In this document: positions 27,338 to 36,292 of the stretch, one piece after another
Numbering within the stretch: position 1 is the stretch's first letter
Layout of the letters: the number at the start of each line of letters is the position of its first letter
Assembly (NCBI RefSeq): GCF_004358665.1
Contig: NZ_SMZR01000005.1
Coordinates: 124,001-188,000, forward strand
Source of the DNA: Jeotgalibacillus sp. S-D1
GTDB taxonomy: Bacteria; Bacillota; Bacilli; Bacillales; Jeotgalibacillaceae
Direction of reading: 5' to 3'
Length of the DNA stretch: 64,000 nucleotides
The notes under the pieces: generated by a model
Told to the model about the DNA's origin: nothing
Database searches by the model: none
What the model saw: only the letters and a program-made list of their open reading frames with translations
Program-made: the position numbers and the translations under genes

Positions 27338-28030
27338 ATGTCAAAGTACTCCATTAAACAATTTGTTCAGGAAACAAAACAGGAAGAAAGTGCACGTGAC
27401 TTTTTTGAGCTGGAAACGGACCGTATATTAGAAGTGAATTTAAACGGGCAGGTGTGGGCAAAAGCAGGGTCTATGATCTCCTATGAGGGAAACATCAAGT
27501 TTGAACGTGAGGGGGTTTTAGAGCACGGAATTGGCCGATTTGTAAAAAAAGCACTCAGTGGTGAAGGCGCACAGCTGATGAAAGCAAACGGCCGGGGAAA
27601 GCTATACGTTGCAGATCAAGGCAAAAAAATCACGGTTCTCGATCTTGAAGGTGAGAGTGTTTTTATTAACGGAAATGACCTTCTCGCTTTTCAGGACGGC
27701 CTGGAATGGGATGTCAAGCTCATGCGGCGTGTCGCCGGAATGATGGCCGGCGGACTGTTTAATGTACGACTGGAAGGACACGGGCTTGTCGCTTTTACCT
27801 CCCATTATGAGCCCCTCACCATTCTCGTCACACCTGATAGACCAGTGTTCACAGATCCTAACGCAACCGTCGCCTGGTCTGGAAACCTGGAGCCTGAATT
27901 TGTTACTGACATACAGCTGAAAAGCTTATTTGGAAGAGGCAGCGGAGAATCCATTCAAATGAAATTTTCCGGCAATGGGTTTGTTGTGGTGCAGCCATAT
28001 GAAGAAATTTACCAGACACAGCAAAGCTGA
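27338..28030 (+). CDS. AIM24-family protein
   Basis: A 230-aa protein of the AIM24/TRAP-like beta-prism family: AKAGSMISYEGNIKFE, GEGAQLMKANGRGKLYVAD and DRPVFTDPNATVAWSG are characteristic. Bacterial members have no settled function. AAGGAGG 9 bp before ATG 27338 sets the start; the upstream in-frame ATG at 27245 lacks a site. Monocistronic. Confidence 0.8.
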   Translation: MSKYSIKQFVQETKQEESARDFFELETDRILEVNLNGQVWAKAGSMISYEGNIKFEREGVLEHGIGRFVKKALSGEGAQLMKANGRGKLYVADQGKKITVLDLEGESVFINGNDLLAFQDGLEWDVKLMRRVAGMMAGGLFNVRLEGHGLVAFTSHYEPLTILVTPDRPVFTDPNATVAWSGNLEPEFVTDIQLKSLFGRGSGESIQMKFSGNGFVVVQPYEEIYQTQQS

Positions 28031-28040
28031 ATGATTTAAA

Positions 28041-28083
28041 GGCCAGCAAACGGCTGTCATGATCGGCTGTTTGCTGGTCTTTG
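28041..28083 (+). terminator. Terminator after the AIM24 gene
   Basis: A long stem, GGCCAGCAAACGGCT against its near complement with G-U pairs, follows the stop by 10 bp. The T tail is short and interrupted (TCTTT), so strength is uncertain. Confidence 0.65.
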
Positions 28084-28114
28084 CTAATATAATGCGTTTT
28101 GCTCCAAAAACTTT

Positions 28115-28669
28115 CTATTTTAAAAAATGCAAAGCAGTTAAATATCCTGCGTGTATGAGTAATGTAGCGCCTGTAAATAAACAAGCATGTGATGCTCCAG
28201 ATGATGTCATACCCTTATCTTCTTTAGTATCCAGATAATAGATAAGTGCCAAACCAAATGCAATGAAAAGGGACATAATGAGATAAGAAAATGTCTGATA
28301 CAGCCAAGTATACATAAGGAAATGTACAGCTCCTGCGATACTGAATACAAACGGAATCAAGCAGTAATGCTTTTTTTTGAACATGGCAATTAAAAGGGGC
28401 AAAACCAACAACTGGCTCATCGCGATTATAATGATGAGTTCATCAAGTTCTCCAGTATCCGGCCGATTCTCAAAAGCGTCAATTCCATACAGGATCAGTA
28501 AAGCGATTGGCAATGCAAACATCCCTTGGAAAAGCGTGGCTAATGAAGCAGTAATAGGACTAGTCGTTTTCCACATGACTCCACAAACGATCCAAGTAAC
28601 TCCGTATGCTGCTAAAAATGGTGCTCCGGAAATGTTAATTTCCGCAAGCTGTTCCAGTACTCCCACCAT
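28115..28669 (-). CDS. Integral membrane protein of unknown function
   Basis: A 184-aa protein with six or so predicted helices, including PITASLATLFQGMFALPIAL and a C-terminal CLFTGATLLIHAGY segment. GGAGAAGG directly before the ATG supports it. The family is not recognised. Nothing in the context suggests a partner. Confidence 0.6.
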   Translation of the reverse strand: MVGVLEQLAEINISGAPFLAAYGVTWIVCGVMWKTTSPITASLATLFQGMFALPIALLILYGIDAFENRPDTGELDELIIIIAMSQLLVLPLLIAMFKKKHYCLIPFVFSIAGAVHFLMYTWLYQTFSYLIMSLFIAFGLALIYYLDTKEDKGMTSSGASHACLFTGATLLIHAGYLTALHFLK

Positions 28670-28754
28670 GCCTTCTCCCCCCTTTTGTTCGACTTTGGAG
28701 TATTATACATATCTTGTCTCTGTTAAAATTCCCCGAACTAAAAGTATTTTACAT

Positions 28755-29099
28755 TCACTTTTTGATGCTGTTATTTAGATCTTCACGATATTTGTCCTGC
28801 CAGGTTTTCGCATCTTTAACTAATTCGTCGCAAAAAGCGGCTGCGTCCTCACCCGTCAGGTCAATGACTTTTTTCCCTTCTGCAGACCCTTCCTCAAATA
28901 AGTCAAGAATGCCGGTAAAGATACGATGAGTATCTTTCCAGTCGGTTAGACCTCCAGAGGTCCACATATATTTTTGCATCGCTTTGTAAGCATTTTGGTA
29001 TTCACTTGGAAGTGCCTTCGCACGAGCCTCCATCGCTCTCCATTCCCGCTTGTCGTTCAAACTGCCGATAACTTTTTCAAACATATTCATTTTACTCAT
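28755..29099 (-). CDS. DUF1048 protein
   Basis: A 114-aa helical protein of DUF1048 (start [18 protein letters not shown], then [18 protein letters not shown]). DUF1048 genes in Bacilli typically follow a PadR regulator gene, as here. The ATG at 29099 overlaps the padR stop by 8 bp, so it is translationally coupled. A long different-frame extension into padR is a shadow. The function is unknown, possibly an effector or co-regulator of the PadR protein. Confidence 0.78.
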   Translation of the reverse strand: MSKMNMFEKVIGSLNDKREWRAMEARAKALPSEYQNAYKAMQKYMWTSGGLTDWKDTHRIFTGILDLFEEGSAEGKKVIDLTGEDAAAFCDELVKDAKTWQDKYREDLNNSIKK

Positions 29100-29430
29100 C
29101 CTCTCTGGTTTTTTTCGCTTTGATTTCTTCAATTTTGCCCGAAACGAAATCCCATTTTCTCCAAAACGTTTTAAGATGCTCATGACCTGCTGTATTGAGT
29201 GTGTAAAATTTCCTGGGCGGTCCCATAGTTGATGGCTTTTTCTCCGTATCGACCAGATTGTTTTTCTCAAGCCGCATGGTAATCGTATAAACGGTGCCTT
29301 CAACCACATCGGTGAAACCAAGTTCACGCAGCTGTTGTGTGATTTCATAGCCATAGGTTTCACCCCGGCTGATAATTTCCAGCACGCAACCCTCAAGCAC
29401 CCCTTTCAGCATTTCTCTAAAGTTATCCAT
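29092..29430 (-). CDS. PadR-family transcriptional regulator
   Basis: A 112-aa PadR winged-helix regulator: [19 protein letters not shown], the recognition helix in [19 protein letters not shown], the wing with [12 protein letters not shown], and a short C-terminal dimerisation helix. ATG 29430 follows GGAGG by 5 bp; the ATG at 29442 overlaps that ribosome site. First gene of a two-gene operon with DUF1048. The upstream A+T-rich region contains several ACTG/CAGT repeats that may be operator half-sites. Confidence 0.8.
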   Translation of the reverse strand: MDNFREMLKGVLEGCVLEIISRGETYGYEITQQLRELGFTDVVEGTVYTITMRLEKNNLVDTEKKPSTMGPPRKFYTLNTAGHEHLKTFWRKWDFVSGKIEEIKAKKTREDE

Positions 29431-29650
29431 TTTATCCTCCATTTGTACTTTACTTGTATAGCAATCTGTATCAATGGTATTTAGATTTATCAGTATTCAG
29501 TATTACTTACTACCAGTATATAGTATAACGAAGTAGTGGTTCTGTCAATAATCAAAATGACCGTCAAAAAAGCTTTTTTGAAAAACAAAGAGCACATTCT
29601 TTACTTTAGAATGCACTCTGCAACCGACTGATTTTTATAACGGATAAACA

Positions 29651-29680
29651 TAAAAGACCAACAAATTTGTTGGTCTTTTA
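29651..29680. terminator. Perfect bidirectional terminator
   Basis: A 30-bp perfect palindrome with TAAAAGACC and GGTCTTTTA ends, 20 bp after the SRPBCC gene stop. Confidence 0.88.
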
Positions 29681-29699
29681 CAGATTTTCGTCTGGTTCA

Positions 29700-30191
29700 T
29701 TATTGGTTTAAGTACGTCTCCAACCGCTTCATCTGTGAATTATAGCCTTCAATCATGCCCATCTCGCTCATTTTTTCCAGTGTTTCAGCAGAATCAAATG
29801 TGGTAATGGTAACAACATTTGTAGCACCTTCTGCTGGTATGAACGAAACCTCAATTTCCATTTCTGGCATTTCAGGGTTTACGTTTCCTTCCTGATCAGA
29901 AAACGTATCCAGGTAAAGAAATTTTTCAGGTGCGTGTATTTCTTTGAACTTGCCAAGTCCCCAGGATTCCATGCCGTAAAAATCCCCCTGACTTTTATCC
30001 TCGCATTTCATACAGTAGTGCCAGTACCCACCAGGCTTAAATTCAAATCGTTTGTTCTCAGTTTGCCAGCCTTCAGGTCCCCACCATGCTTCCAGCTCTT
30101 CTGAATTTGTATAGGCCTGAAACAATCTCTCTTGTGAAACAGAAAACGTGTGTTCAGTGATCAACTTATTACCCTCCGTCAGTGTTTTCAT
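29700..30191 (-). CDS. SRPBCC/AHSA1-like protein
   Basis: A 163-aa START-like (SRPBCC) domain protein: ITEHTFSVSQERLFQAY, EAWWGPEGWQTE and the C-terminal helix GYNSQMKRLETYL. Bacterial AHSA1-like proteins of this type bind hydrophobic ligands and are often paired with ArsR regulators. ATG 30191 follows GGGAGG by 8 bp. It overlaps by 4 bp the stop of a short upstream frame that may be what remains of such a partner gene. Confidence 0.75.
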   Translation of the reverse strand: MKTLTEGNKLITEHTFSVSQERLFQAYTNSEELEAWWGPEGWQTENKRFEFKPGGYWHYCMKCEDKSQGDFYGMESWGLGKFKEIHAPEKFLYLDTFSDQEGNVNPEMPEMEIEVSFIPAEGATNVVTITTFDSAETLEKMSEMGMIEGYNSQMKRLETYLNQ

Positions 30192-30313
30192 TTTACAGCC
30201 TCCCATTTTGTAATCCAATCACCAATGAATGTAAGATGACATCCGTATTCAAAAGCCAATGGTACTGAGTCTTCATCATGCTTGTCCAAGAGATAAGGAA
30301 TGGCAGCAAGCAT
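30188..30313 (-). pseudogene. Short coupled frame, possibly the tail of a lost gene
   Basis: A 41-codon frame (start MLAAIPYLLDKHDEDS, tail FIGDWITKWEAVK) ends in the ATGA that starts the SRPBCC gene. That is the usual geometry of an upstream operon gene. It has no good ribosome site, and a stop blocks the frame seven codons before its first ATG-preceding residues. It looks like the C-terminus of a coupled gene whose upstream part has been lost. No family is recognised. Confidence 0.4.
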
Positions 30314-30548
30314 GGCTGTACTCAGCCTGGAAACAGCAAATAATACATTTCACAAAAGAAGACACTTCACTCAAAATCACTTCAATTTAAATATATCAAA
30401 AAATTCAGATAAAGTGTTCAGTAAATTCCTTTTCTTCTTAGATGTGGTGTCGACTCTTCATTAATCATCAATATTTTTCATCAATTCGGTACGGACTAAA
30501 AGATTGCCGCGTGGGCGTTCTTTGCATTAGGTTTTTTAAAAGCAGCTA

Positions 30549-31634
30549 TTAATTTGATATGGAAAGCGAAGTTTTATATAACTTATCATCATTATTTTGA
30601 GGATTTCCTCTGCCGTCAGAATTATTGCTCAGGAAATAAAGGGTATCTCCATCAATGAAAAGTTCCCGAATTCTGCCCAAACCAGTGATGAACTCCCGTT
30701 GTTCCTGTGTTTCAAGATCAAATTCCAGGACAGCGGATCCTCTTAGGGCTGCCACATAAAGTTTTCCATTATAATAACCCATTCCGGAAGGCGCCCAGGT
30801 AGATTCATCTCCAGAAGTGAAAATTGGGGAAACGAGACCATCTTGCTCTTCATCGCCTTCGATAATAGGCCAGCCATAATTTTGGCCTGACTCTATTTTA
30901 TTAATTTCATCATTTGCATTATTTCCATGTTCACTTGCATACATTGTTCCATCCGGTGACCAGGTAATTCCTTGAGGATTTCGGTGACCATAACTAAAGA
31001 CGTATGAATTTGAATATGGATTATCGCTCGGGATGGAGCCGTCGAGGTTCATTCTTAAAATTTTACCACCTAAGGAGTCAATATCTTGTGCGATTTCACT
31101 TGTGGAAGCGTCCCCTGTTGTAGCGTATAGTTTTTCATCTGCACCGATTTTAAGTCTTCCTCCATGATGGTAAGTACCACTGGGAATTTGGTCAAGAAGC
31201 ACACGCTCTTCCCCCCAAACATTATCGTTCAGCCGGAGAAATACGATACGATTAAATTGTCCATCCCCACTTTCATACGTATAGTAGGCATAAGCAAGGT
31301 TGGATTCAGGAAAGTCAGGAGCAAGAACAAAGCCGAGCAGTCCTGCCTCAGACGCTGTTGATAACTCTTCTTCCAGCTCTACACTTTGTCTTTCTGTTTG
31401 ACCGTTTTCTATTTTCACAATACTTCCAGCTCTTTCAGTTAAATAAATGGTATCCTCCAGTTTCTCAAATGACCAGGGAACCTCCAGGTTTTCCGCGACA
31501 ACTTCTACATCCTGAACAGGAACTGTCCCTTCTTCCTGTGCATCTTCCATTCCATTTGAAGGGTCCTGTTCATTTTCAGAACAGCCAGCTATAAAAAGAA
31601 TTGCGGTAAATGAGGTAATTAAGTTTTTTTTCAA
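30549..31634 (-). CDS. Lipoprotein PQQ-type sugar dehydrogenase
   Basis: A 361-aa six-bladed beta-propeller of the glucose/sorbosone dehydrogenase family, exported and lipid-anchored (lipobox FIAGC). Family motifs are VPWSFEKLEDTIYLTER, EAGLLGFVLAPDF, HHGGRLKIGADEKLY, YGHRNPQGITWSPDG and EHGNNANDEINKI. Soluble members oxidise aldoses with PQQ. The TTG at 31634 is preferred because AGGAGGAG lies 10 bp before it. Monocistronic. Many Bacilli lack PQQ synthesis, so scavenged cofactor or a different activity is possible. Confidence 0.75.
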   Translation of the reverse strand: MKKNLITSFTAILFIAGCSENEQDPSNGMEDAQEEGTVPVQDVEVVAENLEVPWSFEKLEDTIYLTERAGSIVKIENGQTERQSVELEEELSTASEAGLLGFVLAPDFPESNLAYAYYTYESGDGQFNRIVFLRLNDNVWGEERVLLDQIPSGTYHHGGRLKIGADEKLYATTGDASTSEIAQDIDSLGGKILRMNLDGSIPSDNPYSNSYVFSYGHRNPQGITWSPDGTMYASEHGNNANDEINKIESGQNYGWPIIEGDEEQDGLVSPIFTSGDESTWAPSGMGYYNGKLYVAALRGSAVLEFDLETQEQREFITGLGRIRELFIDGDTLYFLSNNSDGRGNPQNNDDKLYKTSLSISN

Positions 31635-31915
31635 TTTGAATTTTCTCCTCCTCTTTATATAAGTCATCATCCGGCGTGTTCACTGTGTTCACAAGAATAA
31701 TACCCATTTTTTACTAATTGGAAACTTATAAAAACCGAGATCCAATTTTTATAAGAAGGACGTGTTTTCTATATTAAAAAACAACTTTTTACTTTAAGAT
31801 GTTATAAAGAAAATAAATTATGAGCTGATAATCAGTCCTGGTACTCAAAGATGTTACCTATCACCATAAGATGGGTGATGACCATACATATATAAAATGA
31901 AAGCGAGTGTTCTAA

Positions 31916-32911
31916 TTGGCCTTAATGACTTTAGAAAATGTCATGAAACAAGAAGACAATAGTACAGTTCTAAAAGGCATTGATTTAATCATAAATGAAA
32001 AGTCCCAAATTGGGATTAAGATGACAAACGAAGAAAGTCTCGTTTTGTTTAAATTAATTGCTGGTGAACTGACGCCCTCCAGTGGTCGGATTGAAATAGG
32101 AACAAGCTCTATTTTGACAGAATTTACTGAGGATGGTTTATACGAAGATTTAACTGTCTCCAGCTATTTAGCTGCTTTTAAAAAAATTGCTGACTTTAAA
32201 AACCCTTTGAAGGAGTTTAGCGGCATTTTTTCTTTATCAGATGTGTGGAATACTAAAATCAGCAAATTATCTCTCGACCAAAAGAAAAGGATCAGTTTGT
32301 TTCGAATGTCCTTGTTTTCCCCGGAATTATTGTTAATTCAAAGCCCCTTAAGCAACTCAACGGCTGAAGGAATTGAATTATATAAAAAAGCCTTAGATCA
32401 CCTTCAATCAAATAATGTTGCGATCTTATTCACATCTCATTTCTTAGAGGAATTACTGTTATTGAGCAATGACATTTACCGATACAATCATAATATCGGT
32501 TTAGAAAAGACAGATCTCGCTCATGAAAACAAATTAATGCCAGCAGATGAAACCGAAACTGTGATTAAGCCAAATAACGTTTATAAAGTTTCCAGTAAGC
32601 TGGCGGATAAAACTATTTTCTTCAGTCCAGATGAAATTGATTTTATCGAGAGTATTAACAGCGTAAGTAATATTCGAATTGGTGAGGAATATTTCCCAAC
32701 TGTTTTAACAATGAATGAATTGGAAGAAAAGCTGACCAAGTTCGGTTTCTTTCGATGCCACAGATCTTATTTAGTTAATTTACAACGAGTGTCCGAATTG
32801 GTTAGTTACTCAAAGAATACTTTCACGTTAATTCTTAAAGGAAGTAGTAAGGTGAATTTACCAATTTCAAGAAATCGCTTAGAGGCAATGAGAGCATTAA
32901 TCGAATTTTAA
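31916..32911 (+). CDS. Regulator joining an inactive ABC ATPase domain to a LytTR domain
   Basis: A 331-aa two-part protein. Residues 1-205 align with an ABC ATPase, but the motifs are lost. Walker A reads KMTNEES rather than GxGKS, the signature is LSLDQ, and Walker B is LLLIQSP without Asp or Glu. The H-loop region TSHFLEE remains. Residues about 235-331 form a LytTR DNA-binding domain (GFFRCHRSYLVNLQRV, then LPISRNRLEAMR). It probably binds DNA under control of an ATPase-like sensor rather than hydrolysing ATP. The start is TTG, weakly set by AGCGAG. A terminator separates it from the ABC exporter genes that follow, its likely targets. Confidence 0.8.
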   Translation: MALMTLENVMKQEDNSTVLKGIDLIINEKSQIGIKMTNEESLVLFKLIAGELTPSSGRIEIGTSSILTEFTEDGLYEDLTVSSYLAAFKKIADFKNPLKEFSGIFSLSDVWNTKISKLSLDQKKRISLFRMSLFSPELLLIQSPLSNSTAEGIELYKKALDHLQSNNVAILFTSHFLEELLLLSNDIYRYNHNIGLEKTDLAHENKLMPADETETVIKPNNVYKVSSKLADKTIFFSPDEIDFIESINSVSNIRIGEEYFPTVLTMNELEEKLTKFGFFRCHRSYLVNLQRVSELVSYSKNTFTLILKGSSKVNLPISRNRLEAMRALIEF

Positions 32912-32921
32912 AGTACATTTC

Positions 32922-32953
32922 AGGCTGAAATAGCATTATTTCAGCCTCTTTTT
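32922..32953 (+). terminator. Terminator after the LytTR regulator gene
   Basis: AGGCTGAAATA and its complement form a perfect 11-bp stem with a 4-nt loop and a C-T5 tail, 11 bp after the stop. The exporter genes downstream thus need their own promoter. Confidence 0.88.
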
Positions 32954-33094
32954 GTATCATTTGAGCTTTTGACTGTTACGATTCAACGAAGATTTACGAC
33001 ATTTCCATTCGTTTTCTATAAAGTATTAATCAGATGGATGACTGACCTCGGGAATTCGTTCATCCACAACATGATGAATGAAGGAGAGAAGCAA

Positions 33095-33946
33095 ATGGGA
33101 AAAAAATTAATCCAAGTTGAACGTTTGTCAAAAAAATTCAAGGATCAAGTTGCATTAAAAGACATTAGTTTTTCAGTTCATGCAGGAGAAATCTTCGGAT
33201 TCTTAGGTCCCTCGGGATCAGGGAAAACAACCACCATTAAAATCCTGACCGGACAGCTGGCCCAATCTTCAGGCCGTGCTTTTGTTTTGAATAATGCGGT
33301 GGAACAGATTGATGAAAGTATTTATGAACAAATCGGAATTGTGACTGATAATAGCGGATTGTATGACAGGTTAACGGTCTACAATAATTTAGTGGCATTC
33401 GCTAAGTTATTGAATGTGGATAAAAAAAGAATTGATTTTCTCCTTAAAAGGGTTGGTCTGTTTGAGCATAAAAATAAAATGGCCAAAAATCTGTCCAAGG
33501 GAATGAAGCAGCGTTTGATTCTTTCAAGAGCGATGCTGCATCAGCCGAAGGTGCTTTTTTTAGACGAACCTACCAGTGGTCTTGACCCGGTTACGACTGA
33601 AGCTATACACGCCCTGCTTTTGGAATTAAAAGAAAACGGAACCGCCATATTTCTGACGACTCACAACATGGAAGAAGCCACAAAGCTATGCGATAGCGTG
33701 GCACTGTTGAATGATGGGCTTATTGTGGAACATGATACACCCAAAGCGTTAACGCTTAAATACAATCAGGATAAACGTTACCAGGTATTATTGAAGAATG
33801 AGAAAGAGGTTAATGTAGCTCATAGTGCTGAGTCAATCCAACAGATCAATCATTGGTTACTTAATGATGAACTTTTGACCATTCATTCATGTGAACCGAA
33901 TTTAGAACAAGTATTCTTGGAAGTTACCGGGAGGGAATTAGTTTGA
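33095..33946 (+). CDS. ABC exporter ATPase
   Basis: A 283-aa ATPase with intact motifs: Walker A GPSGSGKTT, signature LSKGMKQRL, Walker B VLFLDEPTSGLD and H-loop TTHN. It is a DrrA/CcmA-type exporter ATPase. AAGGAGAG lies 8 bp before ATG 33095; a longer frame from 32969 crosses the promoter region and is rejected. It overlaps the permease gene by 4 bp. The neighbouring inactive ATPase-LytTR protein may detect the state of this complex. Confidence 0.82.
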   Translation: MGKKLIQVERLSKKFKDQVALKDISFSVHAGEIFGFLGPSGSGKTTTIKILTGQLAQSSGRAFVLNNAVEQIDESIYEQIGIVTDNSGLYDRLTVYNNLVAFAKLLNVDKKRIDFLLKRVGLFEHKNKMAKNLSKGMKQRLILSRAMLHQPKVLFLDEPTSGLDPVTTEAIHALLLELKENGTAIFLTTHNMEEATKLCDSVALLNDGLIVEHDTPKALTLKYNQDKRYQVLLKNEKEVNVAHSAESIQQINHWLLNDELLTIHSCEPNLEQVFLEVTGRELV

Positions 33947-34692
33947 GTCTATCATTAAATAAAATTAATGCAGTCCTTCAGTTACGGCTAAAATTGATGC
34001 TAAGCAATTTAAGTCTCCTTTTCACCCCGATTTTCGCTATAGGATTTGTCATCATTATGGGAAGTCTTTTGCCGAATTTAGATGGAGGAGAGGCAGGAGC
34101 GCCGTTTTCCACAAGTGGTTTTTTATTAAGTTTCGGATTGATCTTCAATATCGCGATCGGCGGTATATCCATGAGCAGTTCTCCTATCGCTGAAGAAAAA
34201 GAAAAACATACATTACGCGTTTTAATGACCTCATCCGTTAAAGGGGTTGAATATTTTATAGGCAGTATGATTCCGCTATTAGTCATTTTAGTTGCGACCA
34301 ATATTCTATTAATTCCAGCAAGTGGAGTGGCTTTTAATGATATCCCTCTCCCTGCTTACCTTGTTATTACGACATTGGCCAGCTTAATCAGTATTTTAAT
34401 TGGCTATATCATCGGAACGTACGCAAAAAACCAGGCGCAAGCTTCGCTAATAAGTACGCCAATTTTAATTACCTTAACATCCATTCCAGTCCTTAAGATT
34501 TTCAACGAAAATTTAGCCGAGATTTTAAACTATACCTATGGCGGTGTCATAGCAAACCTGTCAGATGCACTGGCTGCCGATCGCGGGTATCAGTGGAATG
34601 TAACAGATGTCAGCGTTCTTGCTGCCTGGTTTATCGCCACCTTAGGACTATTCATTTATATCTATAAGAAAAATGGGTTGGACAGTGACTAG
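33943..34692 (+). CDS. ABC-2 type exporter permease
   Basis: A 249-aa membrane protein with six helices and the ABC-2 coupling segment SMSSSPIAEEKEKHTLRVLMTSSV. The TTG start overlaps the ATPase stop (TTGA). With the ATPase it forms an exporter. Substrates in related clusters include peptides and membrane-active drugs; here it is unknown. Confidence 0.8.
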   Translation: MSLSLNKINAVLQLRLKLMLSNLSLLFTPIFAIGFVIIMGSLLPNLDGGEAGAPFSTSGFLLSFGLIFNIAIGGISMSSSPIAEEKEKHTLRVLMTSSVKGVEYFIGSMIPLLVILVATNILLIPASGVAFNDIPLPAYLVITTLASLISILIGYIIGTYAKNQAQASLISTPILITLTSIPVLKIFNENLAEILNYTYGGVIANLSDALAADRGYQWNVTDVSVLAAWFIATLGLFIYIYKKNGLDSD

Positions 34693-34747
34693 AAAACAAG
34701 AGTAAATGGCAAAAAACATTCAAACTACTATACCGGGAGTGAAAAAA

Positions 34748-34933
34748 ATGTTTGGAAAAAATGAAAAACGATTTGAAGAAAAATCGCTTGAACATTTTCA
34801 GTACGGATTGATCATGGTGCTGATGGACCGTACAACCGGAGTGCACTATTTGTATACATGGGCTCAGCAAGGTACTTCCCTCACACCATTATTGGATGAA
34901 AATGGTGAAGTCGTGATAGAAAAAGTTGTTTAA
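34748..34933 (+). CDS. DUF6440-type small protein
   Basis: A 61-aa protein (start MFGKNEKRFEEKS, core VLMDRTTGVHYLYTW, end TPLLDENGEVV), the usual pattern of DUF6440. The role is unknown. ATG 34748 is set by GGGAGTG 6 bp upstream. It lies 55 bp after the permease gene with no terminator between and ends at the shared terminator, so it is probably cotranscribed with the exporter. Confidence 0.7.
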   Translation: MFGKNEKRFEEKSLEHFQYGLIMVLMDRTTGVHYLYTWAQQGTSLTPLLDENGEVVIEKVV

Positions 34934-34951
34934 GGAACTATGCTGTTAATG

Positions 34952-34995
34952 AAAAAGCCTCCCACAAGTTCAGCCGGCTTATGGGAGGCTTTTTT
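34952..34995. terminator. Terminator of the exporter operon
   Basis: AAAAAGCCTCCCA and its complement form a 13-bp stem ending in T6. Its A-rich left side can also serve the convergent aldolase gene. Confidence 0.9.
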
Positions 34996-35028
34996 ATTTT
35001 TCGTGTTTTCCTCACCGGGAATGCGAAA

Positions 35029-36132
35029 TTAAGGATGTTTAAGATGCTGCTCCATGCTTTGATGAAGCTGATCAAATGCCTTTGTGACAAGTTCTTTCGG
35101 TATCTCAGAATACTGGTCTCCAATATGCACTTCAAAATAGCAGCACTGATCCTGAGTTTCAATTAAATGATTGGTTATTCCAATTCCAGTTCGTTGTTCT
35201 ACCTCTACTAAAATGGGTTCCACTTGCGCTCTAGACTGTTGAAAGTGGACATGAAACATATTAGAAACAGGAACTGCCGGGAGTGTGGAGATGCCATAAC
35301 AGGAATTAAACCGTTCAGCAGCTTCCTGTGATTCTTTGAAATACTGCTCCATTTTTTGTGATCGTCTGTCAAAGTAATAATCCGCTGGGATGATATAGGG
35401 ATACAAACTAATGAGATCACCGCCATATCGCCTTTTCCAAACTTTTGATTGCTTGACAAAATCTCGATCACCAGCTAAAATAGCGCCTGCAATTCCCCCA
35501 ATCCCTTTATATAACGATAGATAAATACTATCAAATAAAGCACAAACTTCAGCAGCAGATTTTTGGTAATAAGGAAGAACCTCAAGCAAGCGCGCCCCAT
35601 CGAGATGGAGCCTGATTTGCTTATCACGACAGAACTGCGAAATTTCTTTTAGCGTTTTAAAGCTTGGTAATTGTCCCCCTATTTCACGTTGAGGTAATTC
35701 TAACAGCACGGCCGCAACCCCGTCCTCCATCTTCATTACATCACTCAGATCAATTACACGATTACGATCAGTAAGAAAAACAGATTCAATGCAATGTAAC
35801 TCTTTTAAACCATCTTCTTCATGGATCTCTAAGTGGCTAAGCGGGTGGTAAGCTACTTTTCTTACCCCTTTTTCATCACACCATATTCGTAAAGCAATTT
35901 GCTGAGCCATTGTTCCACTGGGGAAAAAAACGGCGTCCTCTTTTCCCGTTAATGCAGCCATTTTCTCTTGAAAATCCTCAATAATTTGTCCTTTTCCATA
36001 CATATCACTTTCTAAATCTTCATTCATATGTTGGAAAGCTTCTTTTAAAACTTGGACATTACGTACTCCATGATTTGTCAATTTGTATGTGGATCGATTG
36101 TACACACTTTGTAATTGACTAATTTCCCCCAT
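35029..36132 (-). CDS. Threonine aldolase-family PLP enzyme
   Basis: A 367-aa fold-I PLP enzyme of the beta-eliminating lyase/threonine aldolase family. Marks are FFPSGTMAQQIALRIW, LHLDGARLLE (binding aspartate) and the cofactor lysine in SLYKGIGGIAGA. It would cleave threonine or a related beta-hydroxy amino acid to glycine and an aldehyde. ATG 36132 follows GAAAGGAG by 8 bp; the GTG at 36141 is inside that ribosome site. Monocistronic. Low-specificity L-threonine aldolase is the best guess. Confidence 0.75.
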   Translation of the reverse strand: MGEISQLQSVYNRSTYKLTNHGVRNVQVLKEAFQHMNEDLESDMYGKGQIIEDFQEKMAALTGKEDAVFFPSGTMAQQIALRIWCDEKGVRKVAYHPLSHLEIHEEDGLKELHCIESVFLTDRNRVIDLSDVMKMEDGVAAVLLELPQREIGGQLPSFKTLKEISQFCRDKQIRLHLDGARLLEVLPYYQKSAAEVCALFDSIYLSLYKGIGGIAGAILAGDRDFVKQSKVWKRRYGGDLISLYPYIIPADYYFDRRSQKMEQYFKESQEAAERFNSCYGISTLPAVPVSNMFHVHFQQSRAQVEPILVEVEQRTGIGITNHLIETQDQCCYFEVHIGDQYSEIPKELVTKAFDQLHQSMEQHLKHP

Positions 36133-36292
36133 CTTGTTCACTCCTTTCAGATCCTTAGAACTTCAAGTGTTTCGATAATCATAATTCCAGCAGTCCATCG
36201 TTTCATTTTAATCCATCCTAAAAAAGCTTGAAGGTGACGTAAGGTCATCCAGTATAGTCAAATCATATCACGTATAGGGAGAGGAATAATCA

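Noticed and set aside
28755-29396. A 213-codon minus-strand frame covering both PadR and DUF1048
   Set aside because: Its first half is the padR gene read out of frame. The true DUF1048 start is the overlapping ATG at 29099.
32969-33094. Upstream extension of the exporter ATPase
   Set aside because: It covers the promoter region after a terminator, and ATG 33095 has a strong ribosome site and the normal family start.
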